Assembly: GCF_040730185.1 (NCBI RefSeq)
Contig: NZ_CP160402.1
Location: 1 to 64,000 of the forward strand
Reading direction: 5' to 3'
Source of the DNA: Streptomyces sp. Je 1-332
Lineage (GTDB): Bacteria; Actinomycetota; Actinomycetes; Streptomycetales; Streptomycetaceae
Length of the DNA: 64,000 bases
Shown: in pieces, positions 1 through 8,291 of the stretch
Numbering within the stretch: the first letter of the stretch is position 1
How the letters are laid out: every line of letters starts with the position of its first letter
Notes under the pieces: generated by a model
Seen by the model: the letters and a program-made list of their open reading frames with translations, nothing else
Databases searched by the model: none
What the model was told of the DNA's origin: nothing
Program-made: the position numbers and the translations under genes

Positions 1-7
1 GCGCGCG

Positions 8-166
8 GTCTGCTCCGCAGACACAACGCGCCGCCGCTACGCGGCGGAAGAGGCGCAGCGCTCCGCGCTGCTGGCCGGCCACTCCGTGGCCGCCGTGGCC
101 AACTCCGTTGGCCACGGCTCGAATCGCTCCGCGATTCGAGCCAGCGGAATCCGCTCCGCGGATTCC
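8..166. repeat. Telomere-like array of seven GC-rich hairpins
   Basis: Seven consecutive perfect or near-perfect inverted repeats fill this stretch with almost no spacer: 8-22, 31-47, 55-71, 76-92, 93-117, 118-140 and 146-166. Stems are 6 to 11 bp. Six loops are exactly TCC and one is TAC. Streptomyces linear replicon ends carry such a series of palindromes with 3-nt loops in the first ~170-200 bp; they fold on the 3' single-stranded overhang and are bound by the Tap/Tpg capping proteins. The archetypal first palindrome (CCCGCGGAGCGGG) is not present, so either the outermost bases are missing from this window or this is a non-archetypal telomere class. The telomere call is inference from architecture, supported by the terminal helicase and tap/tpg-like genes nearby. 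Confidence 0.75.
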
Positions 167-361
167 TTAAAGTGCAGCTACAGAAGGGAGTCTGATGGCC
201 CGGCACCTTGCTCGGCGGACCGAGGTGACGGACCCCCTCGCGACCTGAGCTGTGACGGTCGTACCGGTTGGGCACTCCCTCAAGGTGCAGGAAGGTTCGC
301 CCTCTGGGTCTCAGCGTAGCCGAGTTGGCGCCGTTCCTCTGCTTTTTGGATGCAGAAAAAT
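167..361. other. Subtelomeric non-coding gap
   Basis: This is the stretch between the hairpin array and the 3' end of the terminal helicase gene. A reading frame can be drawn on the plus strand through the hairpins, but it is a by-product of the palindromes and resembles no protein. I see no RNA gene or further palindrome series here. Confidence 0.5.
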
Positions 362-2893
362 CTAAGTGATCTCCGGGAGATCGGGGCAGTCCTCTCCGGC
401 CGTGCTGGAGGGTACGGTCCAGTTCTCGCGGAGGATCTCTTGCATCAACTTGCTTTGCTCTTCGGCTAGTTGATCGTTCTTATGCTTGGTGCGCGTCTTG
501 GACAGCCACGGGCCGATCATGACGCGCTCGCCGTCCACCTCGATCCACTCCCGGGCGCCGGGCGGTCGGCCGTGCCGCTCAACGAAGGCCCGGAGCAGCG
601 TCGTGTGCTGCTCGAAGGAACGGCGGCGCCGTGGACCAGTGGACGGGATAACGGCCTTGGGGGCGGGGAGCGGGATCTGGTCGGGGGTCAGGCCGAGGCG
701 GGTGAGGAGATCGCGTTGGCCGGGGTCGAGCTGGGACCAGGTAGTGAACTGGCGGTGTAGCCAGGATCCGGCTTTCACTCCGCCGACCATCGTGTCGCGG
801 CGCAGCGTGGCTGGGTGGTTACCGGCCTCGATGTGGTGGTGCAGGAGGTGGTATTTGCGGTGCCAGTCCGGGCCGTACGGAAGCGTCCAGGTGGGGTCGA
901 GGGCGGTGAGTTGGGCTTCGCGGTTGGAGTTGAGGAGTTGTTTGCGGGCGAGGCCGCGGCAGTTGACGAGGAACTGGCCGCCGGGGGCGGTGGCGGGGAT
1001 GGCGAGGTGGCCGTGTTCTTCGTGGAAGGCTTCGAGGGTGGCCAGGTTGGCTTGCCAGGCGGCTTCGTTGTCGTCCCAGACCATGCCGAGGTCTTCTAGT
1101 TCGGAGATCCAGCCAGAGTCGAGAACGCCCTGGTGGTAGGCGGTGCGTTGCCCGGTGATGAAGGCGCCGAGGCGGTAGCCGTAGGCGTCTTCGAAGTCTG
1201 CGGGGACGCGTAGGTGATGGTGTTCTTCGTGGTAGCGGATGGCGGCGGCCAGTCCGGCGCGGCGGGGTTGGGAGAGGGCTGCGCCGGTGGCGGGCCAGGC
1301 GATGAGGTCCATCGTGCGGGCGATATGTTCGGGGTCGAGGGTGAAGTCGAAGCGGAAACGGCGCGCGAGGAGTCGGTGGGTGTCGCGGTCCAGGCGGTGC
1401 TTGGTGTTCTTTCTGGGGGCGCGGGCGGCGATGGTCTGGTCGTGGCGGCGTAGGGCTGCGGTGACGAGCCACAGCGCCTCGTAGGGGGTGCCCAGGAGGT
1501 CGGTGGGGTCGGCGCCAGGCGGGATGTGGGCGGGGATGACCAGGCTGGCCGTCTTGTGGTCGACGGTCGGGGGCTTGCGCAGGGCGCGGCCGAGGGACTG
1601 GACGATGCGGCGCACGCTGGCGGTGCGGTCGGCGAAGACGACGGCGTCCACGGCCGGCAGGTCGATACCCTCGCCCAGGACCTGGGCGTTGGTCAGGATG
1701 CCGTGGTTGGCGGCGATGAAGCGGCCCTGGATCCTCTGGCGCTGGTCGGGGGTGTGAGTGCCGTTGATCGACTGCACGACCAGGTCCGCGGCCCAGGCGG
1801 GGCACTGCTCTTTGGGGAGGGTGCGCAGGGTGTGGGCGAACTGGCGGGCGAAGTCGGCTGCGTCGGCGACCTGCTGGAAGTAGACGATCACATGGTGGAG
1901 GTCGTGGTCGTTCATGGCCTTGAGGACGGCCAGGTGCAGCGCTGTGGTCCGGCGGGCGTTGGGGCCGAAGCTGGTGCGCAGGTCTGGGTCGGTCAGGACG
2001 GTGCGCAGGTCGGTGTCGGTGACTGTGGGGATGAGGAGCTGGTAGTCGGCCAGGACGCCGTCGTCGATGGCATCGGCGTGGGAGTAGGTGTGCAGGCGTT
2101 TCCCGAAGACCTTGGGGTCGTCCATGGAAGCGATCATTGAGGGGGCCTCCCACGCAGGCGCGGTCGCGGCGGTGCGCTTTGGTTGGGGGCGCTGGTCCGG
2201 GGCTTCGGCCAGGCGGGGGGCTTCCCACTCGTAGGGGGTGGCGGTCAGGTAGAGACGGCGGTCGGCGGGGATGCGCTGGTTATCGTGCAGGGTCGTCCAG
2301 CGTTTGTCCCAGCTGCCTGCAGTGCGGTGCGCCTCGTCCACGATCAGCAGATCGAAGACGGGTGCGGGGAAGGAGGAGCGCTGGGTCTCCTCGATCCGGG
2401 GCAGGGAGTCCAGGGTGACGAACACGGTCGCCTTCTCGTGCCGACTAAGCCAGTACGCCAGGAACGCACCCGAACCCGTACTCACCGCTCCCGCCTTTGC
2501 GAGCAGGGGATGCTTGTCCGCGCGCAGCGAGGAGATGGCCATCAGCGGCTCTGTGCGGCCATCCGCGCGAGCAGCCTGGGCCCACTGGCCGATCAGGTCC
2601 AAAGACGGTACGGCGATGAGGAGACGGGCGGTATCGAGCTCCTCGGCGGTGCGCAGCGCGATCAGCGTCTTGCCGGTGCCGCACGCGGAGACCATGTGGC
2701 CGCGCGTACCCGGCTTCCTCAGCCCGCGTACCCCGCTGTCCACCGCCGCCTGCTGATCCGGCCGCAGCACCCGGCGGGGGGTGTTGGGGTCAGAGGCGGG
2801 GCGCGGGGCCGCGGGCTGGGGACTGGGGCTTGGGGGCATCACCACGGATAACCTCGGGCTCACGGCGGCATGGTCGTGCCCATCCTCCCTCAC
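362..2893 (-). CDS. ttrA: Terminal (telomere-proximal) DEAD/DEAH helicase, TtrA-type
   Basis: Superfamily 2 helicase of about 840 residues, transcribed toward the replicon end. Walker A (CGTGKT) is near residues 71-76, DEAH at 186-189, motif III (TAT) at 217-219, and the motif V/VI region ending QSLGRALR lies near 431-438. The C-terminal third (about 550-760) has repeated Trp/His-rich segments (for example FHEEHGHLAIP) typical of helicase-associated domains. TtrA-type helicases with this layout are usually the last gene at Streptomyces chromosome and linear-plasmid ends and have been linked to conjugal transfer of linear replicons. The start is uncertain: the ATG at 2893 is used, but a second ATG 18 codons downstream also precedes the conserved part. 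Position and orientation support the assignment; identity with ttrA is inferred. Confidence 0.75.
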   Translation of the reverse strand: MREDGHDHAAVSPRLSVVMPPSPSPQPAAPRPASDPNTPRRVLRPDQQAAVDSGVRGLRKPGTRGHMVSACGTGKTLIALRTAEELDTARLLIAVPSLDLIGQWAQAARADGRTEPLMAISSLRADKHPLLAKAGAVSTGSGAFLAYWLSRHEKATVFVTLDSLPRIEETQRSSFPAPVFDLLIVDEAHRTAGSWDKRWTTLHDNQRIPADRRLYLTATPYEWEAPRLAEAPDQRPQPKRTAATAPAWEAPSMIASMDDPKVFGKRLHTYSHADAIDDGVLADYQLLIPTVTDTDLRTVLTDPDLRTSFGPNARRTTALHLAVLKAMNDHDLHHVIVYFQQVADAADFARQFAHTLRTLPKEQCPAWAADLVVQSINGTHTPDQRQRIQGRFIAANHGILTNAQVLGEGIDLPAVDAVVFADRTASVRRIVQSLGRALRKPPTVDHKTASLVIPAHIPPGADPTDLLGTPYEALWLVTAALRRHDQTIAARAPRKNTKHRLDRDTHRLLARRFRFDFTLDPEHIARTMDLIAWPATGAALSQPRRAGLAAAIRYHEEHHHLRVPADFEDAYGYRLGAFITGQRTAYHQGVLDSGWISELEDLGMVWDDNEAAWQANLATLEAFHEEHGHLAIPATAPGGQFLVNCRGLARKQLLNSNREAQLTALDPTWTLPYGPDWHRKYHLLHHHIEAGNHPATLRRDTMVGGVKAGSWLHRQFTTWSQLDPGQRDLLTRLGLTPDQIPLPAPKAVIPSTGPRRRRSFEQHTTLLRAFVERHGRPPGAREWIEVDGERVMIGPWLSKTRTKHKNDQLAEEQSKLMQEILRENWTVPSSTAGEDCPDLPEIT

Positions 2894-2918
2894 TCGGCAC
2901 AGGCTGTGCGGGGGTACC

Positions 2919-3545
2919 TCAGGGTGGTGTGGTGCCGGGCTGAGACGGGACGGGTACTGGTGGGATGGTGGCGGGTACGGTCTGTTCAGCGAGTTTGCGG
3001 TAGCCGGTCGTAGTGAGGGAGCGCCAGGCGCGGTAGAAGCCGAAGGCGGTCGCTGCGCCGAGGGCGGTGGTAGCGCCCAGGATGAGTGGGCGGTGCTCGA
3101 AGGAGTAGCGCAGCATGGCCAGGTCTGCGGTGAGGGTCAGGGCCAGGGTGTTGAGAGTCCATCCGCGGCAGATCCGCATGCGGGAGCGCGCGTAGTCCGC
3201 CCGGGCTGCCAAGACCGGGAAGTCGGCCAGGCGCAAGCGCGCTTGGGCGTAGGCGGTGTTGGAGGGGAAGAAGCGGGTGCGCAGCCGACGGCGGTGCGGC
3301 GTGAGGGCGGTATCGGCCGCCCGGTCGATGGGGATGCCCAGGGCGTAGGCGGCGGCGAGCGCTACTCCGGCCGCCGCGGAGGAGCCCGCGAGGGGGGCGA
3401 GTTTGGCCGTGGTAGCTGGGCCGATCAGAGCGACGAGGAGGAGCACGGCTGCGGTGAGCGCGCCGATGCCGACCACGAGGACCTCGATGAACATCGCGGT
3501 GGCGGCCACGAGGGCTGGGGGCTCGGGCTGTGTTGGGCTCGTCAT
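2919..3545 (-). CDS. Multi-pass membrane protein, third gene of the NA37-RelA/SpoT operon
   Basis: A 208-residue protein with four likely membrane segments, near residues 18-46, 50-75, 130-148 and 155-172, separated by an Arg-rich cytoplasmic region (about 80-125). I do not recognise a named family. Its ATG overlaps the stop of the RelA/SpoT-domain gene (ATGA at 3542-3545), so the two are almost certainly translationally coupled and work together. In nucleotide-signalled conflict systems a nucleotide synthetase is often paired with a membrane effector, which makes an effector or pore role plausible. That is inference; nothing in the sequence proves toxicity. The C-terminus is Pro/Thr-rich and probably disordered. 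Confidence 0.75.
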   Translation of the reverse strand: MTSPTQPEPPALVAATAMFIEVLVVGIGALTAAVLLLVALIGPATTAKLAPLAGSSAAAGVALAAAYALGIPIDRAADTALTPHRRRLRTRFFPSNTAYAQARLRLADFPVLAARADYARSRMRICRGWTLNTLALTLTADLAMLRYSFEHRPLILGATTALGAATAFGFYRAWRSLTTTGYRKLAEQTVPATIPPVPVPSQPGTTPP

Positions 3546-4597
3546 AGGGCGACTCCCCAGATCTGGGCCATGTCGGTGATCATGCTGTCCGGTAGCTCGC
3601 TGTTCTTCCAGGCGATGTGCAGGTCGAAGCGGGAACGGATCTGGGATAGCCGTTCAAAGATGATCAGGCTTTCTGGCTGGCTGGCCAGCAGGTAGCGGCC
3701 GTGCTTGAGGAAAAGGGCGCTGGTGGGTCCGTACTCGGTGTAGGCACGTTCGAGACGCTCGCGGAAGCGTTTGGTGAACTGGGTGAGTTGCTCGCTGTAG
3801 GCGGTGGTGTCATCGATGGTCTGGGAGAGGGTGTCGATGACTTCGTGGGACAGGTCGGTGCTGTAGGGGTGGTCAGTGAAGGTGCGGTAGATCTGTTCGG
3901 CCGTGTTGAGGAGGTGGTTGCTGTGTGCAAGGTCGGGGTGCTGTGCCATGGCTTCCACCCCCCGTTCGACCTCGAGGTCGAATAGTTCGACCAGGGCAAT
4001 CAGACGGTACAGCGAGCGTCTGACATCGGGGGGTGGGGTGACGCCGGGCTTGTAGAGAAGCTTGTGGGACATGCGTGACCACAAGTCGACGGCCTCGGTG
4101 CGTAGTTGGATCTCACAGTCGTACGGGTTGCCGTCGGGGTCTTCTTCCCTGCCGACCATGACGGCTTGGATGTGCAGGCGGGGGTAGCGCAGGCGGTCCT
4201 CGTCGCCGGGGGTGTCCCGGTCGTCCTCTACCCACCGGACGTCAAGGCACTCTTTGATCATTTTCAGGGCGGGGTCGAGCAGACCTCTGTGGGGCACGAT
4301 GACGCGTACGCCGGCTTTGTCGGTGATTTCCTTCCAGGGGTCGGTGTAGCCCTTGCGGTACATCTTCGTGTTGAAGCCGCTGACCTCCTTGGCGCGGGCG
4401 GTTACCTCGCAGGCAATCCCGCGGAGGGCAATGTGATGCTCCAGGTGTGCCTTGGTCGCCTCGGCTGCCTTTTCGATGCGGGGTCGTTCGTGTTGATAGC
4501 GCTGGAAGGCTTCATCGGCGCTCAGGGGCACGGCTGACCCAGCCAAGCGTTGGGGAGGGTGCCGCGGAACGTCACGTCTGGGCCGGTGGGAGCGCAT
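3542..4597 (-). CDS. RelA/SpoT-domain nucleotide synthetase
   Basis: A 351-residue protein with a RelA/SpoT (p)ppGpp synthetase fold and no HD hydrolase, TGS or ACT domain, so it belongs with the small alarmone synthetases or toxic SAS proteins. Expected synthetase features are visible: basic motif R68/K70-S73-K78, the D93-G96-R98 motif, YPRLH at 138-142, and the EIQLRT motif at 162-167 followed by H178 and YK at 182-183. The C-terminal half is helical and unrecognised. The 5' end overlaps the upstream NA37-like gene by 26 bp and the 3' end overlaps the membrane-protein gene by 4 bp, so all three form one coupled operon. An alternative GTG start lies at 4531. It may make or transfer pyrophosphate onto a nucleotide or tRNA; the substrate cannot be read from sequence. 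Confidence 0.85.
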   Translation of the reverse strand: MRSHRPRRDVPRHPPQRLAGSAVPLSADEAFQRYQHERPRIEKAAEATKAHLEHHIALRGIACEVTARAKEVSGFNTKMYRKGYTDPWKEITDKAGVRVIVPHRGLLDPALKMIKECLDVRWVEDDRDTPGDEDRLRYPRLHIQAVMVGREEDPDGNPYDCEIQLRTEAVDLWSRMSHKLLYKPGVTPPPDVRRSLYRLIALVELFDLEVERGVEAMAQHPDLAHSNHLLNTAEQIYRTFTDHPYSTDLSHEVIDTLSQTIDDTTAYSEQLTQFTKRFRERLERAYTEYGPTSALFLKHGRYLLASQPESLIIFERLSQIRSRFDLHIAWKNSELPDSMITDMAQIWGVAL

Positions 4598-5759
4598 GTC
4601 CGTTGTGGGCAGGCGTGGCTTTTTTGGGGAGGGCGCGGATTGTCTCGAATCCAGGAAGTGTCTCGGCCTGGATGGGCAACTCGGGGCGCTGAGTGGGTGG
4701 TTTGGGAGGGCGGCCCGCTGTTGCTCCGCTGCTGGTCTTGGTGACGGTCGAGGTGACTGTCACCGTCGTCCGGCCGTCGCCGAGGTCCTCTACTTGGATG
4801 GTTCCGTCCTGCATGGCTTCTACCGGGGCGACTAGGAAGGCACCGTTGGACAGGTCCACCCGCATCTTCTGGAGCCTGTTGCTGATGAGCTCGGTGTTCT
4901 TCTCGAAAGTGCCGATAGGGACGTCGTTTTCGGCAAGGAATGCGGCAAGGTCGGCCTGGTGCGCGTCGCGCAAGTGGGTGCGGATGAACTCCGTGGGGTC
5001 CACTGTCGGGGTGGGGCTCTGGAGTTCCACCATAGTGGCCAGCACGTAGTTCATACGGGTGTCTGAGTCCGTGCAGCGGCTGTTGACCCAGTTCATCGCG
5101 GTGTCGTGGAAGCGGCGGGTCAGTTCCCTGGGGTCGTTTTGATGCCGACAGCCCAGGAACTTCTCGAGGAAGAAGCGGGCCACGTCCTTGCCCGTTGTCT
5201 GGGGGTCTGCAGCCCATCCCTGAAGCCCTGGTTCAGCCAGCCCCTCTTCGGAGAAGAGGGCTACTTTGTACACCTTGGATTTCTGGGTGAGCAGGAGGTC
5301 ATCGAGGTACTGCATGGCGAAGGTGCGCAGGCCGTCGGTGACGATCTCGTTGGTCTGCATGCCGGTCTCGTGCTCGAGTTTGACCATCAGCAGCGCCTGC
5401 TGGCCGTCCAGGCGGGCGGAGGCGACCAAGAGAAGCCCGGCCGGGCTGTTTCCTCCTTGGCTGTCGCGCAGTGCGTGTGCCAGTTCCCCGGAGACTTGGA
5501 CGAGGTCCTGTTCAGTGTCGAGGAAGGCGCGGACCGTGTCGGGCAGGGGGGATTTGAGTTCCGGGTCCTCGATGACCTCGCGCCCCAGACGGGCGAAGAC
5601 GTCACGCAGTTTGCCCTGGAGTTCGTAGCGCACGTCTTCGTCCAGGCGGCAGAACGTCTGGCTGAGCTGGAGCGGAAAGAGCTCCTCGTTCTGGGTGCGT
5701 CTGGGCACTATGTGGACGATGGCCTGGTCCACGACGAGGTCCCCGAAGTCGGTCCGCAC
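4572..5759 (-). CDS. NA37/YejK-like nucleoid-associated protein
   Basis: A protein of about 395 residues from the GTG at 5759. The same frame stays open to an ATG at 5924, but those 55 residues are low-complexity and look untranslated. The N-terminal 230 residues resemble the NA37 (YejK/NdpA) family: the opening VDQAIVHIV, a segment with a conserved FARL, the stretch ending GLLLVASARLDG, and QALLMVKLEHETG. The remainder carries a Thr-rich tail (TVTVTSTVTKTSS). YejK proteins bind the nucleoid in E. coli. In actinomycetes, stand-alone copies on accessory DNA are poorly understood. As first gene of a coupled operon with a RelA/SpoT synthetase and a membrane protein it could be the sensor or the DNA-binding regulator of that system. 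Family call is moderate; the role is inferred. Confidence 0.65.
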   Translation of the reverse strand: MRTDFGDLVVDQAIVHIVPRRTQNEELFPLQLSQTFCRLDEDVRYELQGKLRDVFARLGREVIEDPELKSPLPDTVRAFLDTEQDLVQVSGELAHALRDSQGGNSPAGLLLVASARLDGQQALLMVKLEHETGMQTNEIVTDGLRTFAMQYLDDLLLTQKSKVYKVALFSEEGLAEPGLQGWAADPQTTGKDVARFFLEKFLGCRHQNDPRELTRRFHDTAMNWVNSRCTDSDTRMNYVLATMVELQSPTPTVDPTEFIRTHLRDAHQADLAAFLAENDVPIGTFEKNTELISNRLQKMRVDLSNGAFLVAPVEAMQDGTIQVEDLGDGRTTVTVTSTVTKTSSGATAGRPPKPPTQRPELPIQAETLPGFETIRALPKKATPAHNGHALPPAQT

Positions 5760-6179
5760 TGCCCACCCCACGCATCCCGCCCGCACCCCCGTAGGCCGGA
5801 CGCATTGTCGCCAGACGCAGTCCGGAGCGGAGCTAGCCCGTCCCGCGGCGTACGTCTGTGCGGCATCACCTGGCCCGGGGCGGGGCGGGCCGGTTCTGGG
5901 CCTGTCCGTGTCACGTGCCAACAATCTTGCCGCTCATCGTAACGGAGCGTACGAAGGCCATGGCAGGGATACCGGGAGTGGTGGCTGAACTTCAATGGTG
6001 GGCCAGGGCATGTGTGAGCTGTCGCCTGTGCCGGGATCGACACAGAGGAGCATCCTCTATGAGCTTGTCCTGCGAAGCTGAATAGCGGTTGAAGCGGCAG
6101 GGGCGGACTCAAGATCAGGCGGGTTCATCACCGCATCGAGAAGGCATGCGTGGTCGTGGCGGCTGCTGCCGCCCCGCGC
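5760..6179. other. Intergenic region upstream of the NA37 operon
   Basis: About 420 bp between the GTG chosen for the NA37-like gene and a broken gene to the right. It should contain the promoter for the minus-strand three-gene operon, but I could not pick out a convincing -35/-10 pair. No intact gene or RNA gene is seen. Confidence 0.4.
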
Positions 6180-7027
6180 CTAGGGTGTCGTGTCGGGTGG
6201 TTCCAGGATCGGGTTCCAGGCGAACCGGCCCAAGTTCTCGTCGCCCAGTTCCCATGGGGATTCCAGCAGCAGTTTCCGGGTTGTCCCAAGGTCCGTGGTG
6301 ACGAAAGCGGGGGCGGGACCGATACGGGTCATCAGGTCACCCCATTCGTGGAGGAAATCCTCGTCCTCGCCGCGCAGTCGGCGCATCGCCGCTTCCACGC
6401 AGGCAGGCCATTTCGGCATACCGTAGTGGCGGCTGTTGGTCCCGATGCGGGGAGCGCCGGCAAAGAGGAGGAAGTCGTCTGGCGGCAGTCGCTTCTCGAA
6501 GTGCCTGAACATGTCTATGTGCTGTTTCGCCTGTTTCTTGATTCTCCGAGGAATCCCCAGCCGAAGTCCTTCAGAGTCCGCTCGCATCCCGGCCAGACCA
6601 TGTCCCGGTCCAGGATCAGGTCCTCCAGTGCGTAGAGACGGAACGGGTCATCGGAGCCCAGAACGTCGAACGCCTGCCGGGTGTGCCAGGTGTTGCGGGC
6701 GAATATCGTCCCGTCGCGCAATGCCTTGCGCCGGCTGGTGGGTCGAGAGGCGTGCGCGTCCTCGATCGGACCGTTGCGCCAGACGGACAGGACGAGACCG
6801 TGGGCCGCCGCCCACCGCAGTCCGTCCTGCGTCCCGAAGACACCCATCTCCTCAAGGCGTTGCCGCGCCCAGTCCGATGTGTCCTGGATGTCCTCGTCCA
6901 CCGGCTGCCTCTCCCCCCATGGTTCTCCGCACTCCTCGATTCGAATTTTCGGTGTTCCTGTCCAGCCACGCGGCGCAGGTGCCTGCGAGAAGTCAGTCCA
7001 GGCCGGGCCCCGGCGCCTGGGTGCCAC
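6180..7027 (-). pseudogene. Hypothetical protein gene broken by a frameshift near 6515-6587
   Basis: Two overlapping minus-strand reading frames read as one protein: 6515-7027 (170 residues, ending around CERTLKDFGWGF) and 6180-6587 (135 residues, resuming at RRIKKQAKQH). Joining them gives a protein of about 280 residues with normal high-GC codon use in both halves. I do not recognise the family. The first half is acidic with WARQRLEEMG and SDDPFRLYALEDLI segments; the second has HFEKRLPPDDFLLFAG. The 5' end overlaps the GNAT gene upstream by 35 bp, so they were probably one operon. A sequencing error would give the same picture as a true frameshift. Confidence 0.5.
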
Positions 7028-7799
7028 TTTCTCTCGTAGTCACGCCGTCCGCCGGGCCGCTCTCAGGCGGGCCGGACCGCTGGAAGGCTGCGCTGAGCGC
7101 GTGCAGTTCGGCACGGCGAGCCCGTATGAGCTCCTCTGGCTGGCGCAGAGCGGTGTCCAGGAGCCACACGCCACGGCGGAACGGCTGAAAGCCGATGCTC
7201 TCCCACAGTGCGGCGACCTTCTTCTTCACATGGCGGCGATATGCCTCGGTGGCCTGCTCACGGTCTTCGGGGTACTCACCCATGGCCGGATAGACCGCGA
7301 CCGCGCAGCAACCCCCGGACAGACGGCGGATCGCTTCGGCCGCCAGAGCCGGGCCCAGTCCGAAGCCCCTCCACACCTTGTCGAGGCTGACGCGGTCGAG
7401 GAGCAGCAGATCGCCGACAGGATGAGTGACCGCTTTCTCGAACGCAGCGCTATAGCCGTCGCGTCCGGATCGGCCCAGGGCAGCGGAAGCAATGACCTCG
7501 AGATCGCCGGACTCGGCGTCCGCCGCCTCCCACCGGTTCTCGCCGGTGTAGTCGCGCAGCCTCCACAGAATGAGGTGCCCGACCTCGGTACCCGCAGCCG
7601 GAGCGTGGCTGTCCCCGTCCTCCTCGTCGTCCCACTCCTCGTCGCCCGCCTGCCCGTGGGTGACCGCGACGTACCAGGATTCCAGCGTGTCCTCAAAGTC
7701 GTAGGGCACCGCAGGGTGTCCGTGACCGTAGTGGAGGTGAAGACGGGCGGGGTCGCCCGGGAGCTCGGTGACCGGCCGTTTGGGCCTCGCTGATGGCAT
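6993..7799 (-). CDS. GNAT-like acetyltransferase
   Basis: A 268-residue protein from the ATG at 7799. The frame stays open upstream but without protein-like character. The central part carries the GNAT acetyl-CoA-binding signature: a beta strand (LLLLDRVSLD) followed by VWRGFGLGPALAAEAI, then CAVAVYPAMGE, and a C-terminal segment with ALWESIGFQP. An acidic loop (EEWDDEEDGD) separates the N-terminal strand region from the core. The substrate is unknown. The 3' end runs 35 bp into the next, broken gene. The N-terminus is unusual for GNATs, so a two-domain or divergent member is possible. Confidence 0.6.
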   Translation of the reverse strand: MPSARPKRPVTELPGDPARLHLHYGHGHPAVPYDFEDTLESWYVAVTHGQAGDEEWDDEEDGDSHAPAAGTEVGHLILWRLRDYTGENRWEAADAESGDLEVIASAALGRSGRDGYSAAFEKAVTHPVGDLLLLDRVSLDKVWRGFGLGPALAAEAIRRLSGGCCAVAVYPAMGEYPEDREQATEAYRRHVKKKVAALWESIGFQPFRRGVWLLDTALRQPEELIRARRAELHALSAAFQRSGPPESGPADGVTTRESGTQAPGPGLD

Positions 7800-8116
7800 G
7801 GCGGAGAGACTAGAAGCGGGCACTGACACCGCACCGGGAAACGGGAGTCCAGGGGGCGGGCGCGGTGAGGCCGGGGGCCGGTCACTGGTAGAGGAAGTCT
7901 GTCCAGCACACCTGGAGTCCGGCGACCAGGGGGACGGCGGTGTCCGCTGCCTCTCGGTGGCCGAGGGGCGGAAGAGGGTGTCCGCCGTCGCGTCTTCGTC
8001 GACAAGCTCGGCCGCGCCTTCACCACCAACGAGTACGCGGGCCGCTCGCACGCCGTGCCGGGCACTCGCACACGTAGCCCAGCGGGCACGCAACGGGCGG
8101 GCGCCCCTGAAATGCG
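7800..8116. other. Gap with a short protein-like remnant
   Basis: About 315 bp with no intact gene. A plus-strand stretch near 7980-8075 translates to RRRVFVDKLGRAFTTNEYAG, which looks like the decayed end of a real protein that I cannot name. The rest has no structure that I can identify. Confidence 0.35.
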
Positions 8117-8152
8117 GCAGGGTCCGGATCCTCTAATGGATCCGGACCCTGC
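8117..8152 (-). terminator. Strong hairpin terminator downstream of the initiator tRNA
   Basis: A perfect 15-bp inverted repeat (8117-8131 with 8138-8152) with a 6-nt loop (tctaat) lies 7 bp past the 3' end of the minus-strand tRNA. No T-tract follows, as is usual for high-GC actinomycete terminators. Confidence 0.8.
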
Positions 8153-8159
8153 TCGGCAG

Positions 8160-8233
8160 TAGCGGGGACAGGATTTGAACCTGCGACCTCTGGGTTATGA
8201 GCCCAGCGAGCTACCGAGCTGCTCCACCCCGCG
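8160..8233 (-). tRNA. tRNA-fMet(CAT), initiator
   Basis: A 74-nt cloverleaf on the minus strand. The acceptor 5' strand CGCGGGG pairs with CCCCGC but leaves an unpaired first base, the hallmark of bacterial initiator tRNA. The anticodon stem-loop is GGGCTCATAACCC, with three G:C pairs next to the CAT anticodon, also typical of initiators. The T loop is GTTCAAATC and the discriminator is A; CCA is not encoded. It lies 58 bp downstream of the tpg-like gene. An initiator tRNA within 9 kb of a telomere is unusual, and tRNA genes are common attachment sites, so it may mark an old recombination boundary. Confidence 0.93.
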
Positions 8234-8291
8234 TCGGTGAAGCCAACCGTACGCCATCCCGCGAGGTCCGCAGACCACCTCCGGCCAGGGG

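Noticed and set aside
86..319. Plus-strand open frame through the terminal hairpins
   Set aside because: It is created by the palindromes, has no protein-like sequence and no ribosome binding site.
819..2228. Long minus-strand frame (469 codons) inside the helicase gene
   Set aside because: It is the Pro/Arg-rich shadow of the helicase in another frame; the helicase motifs lie in the 362-2893 frame.
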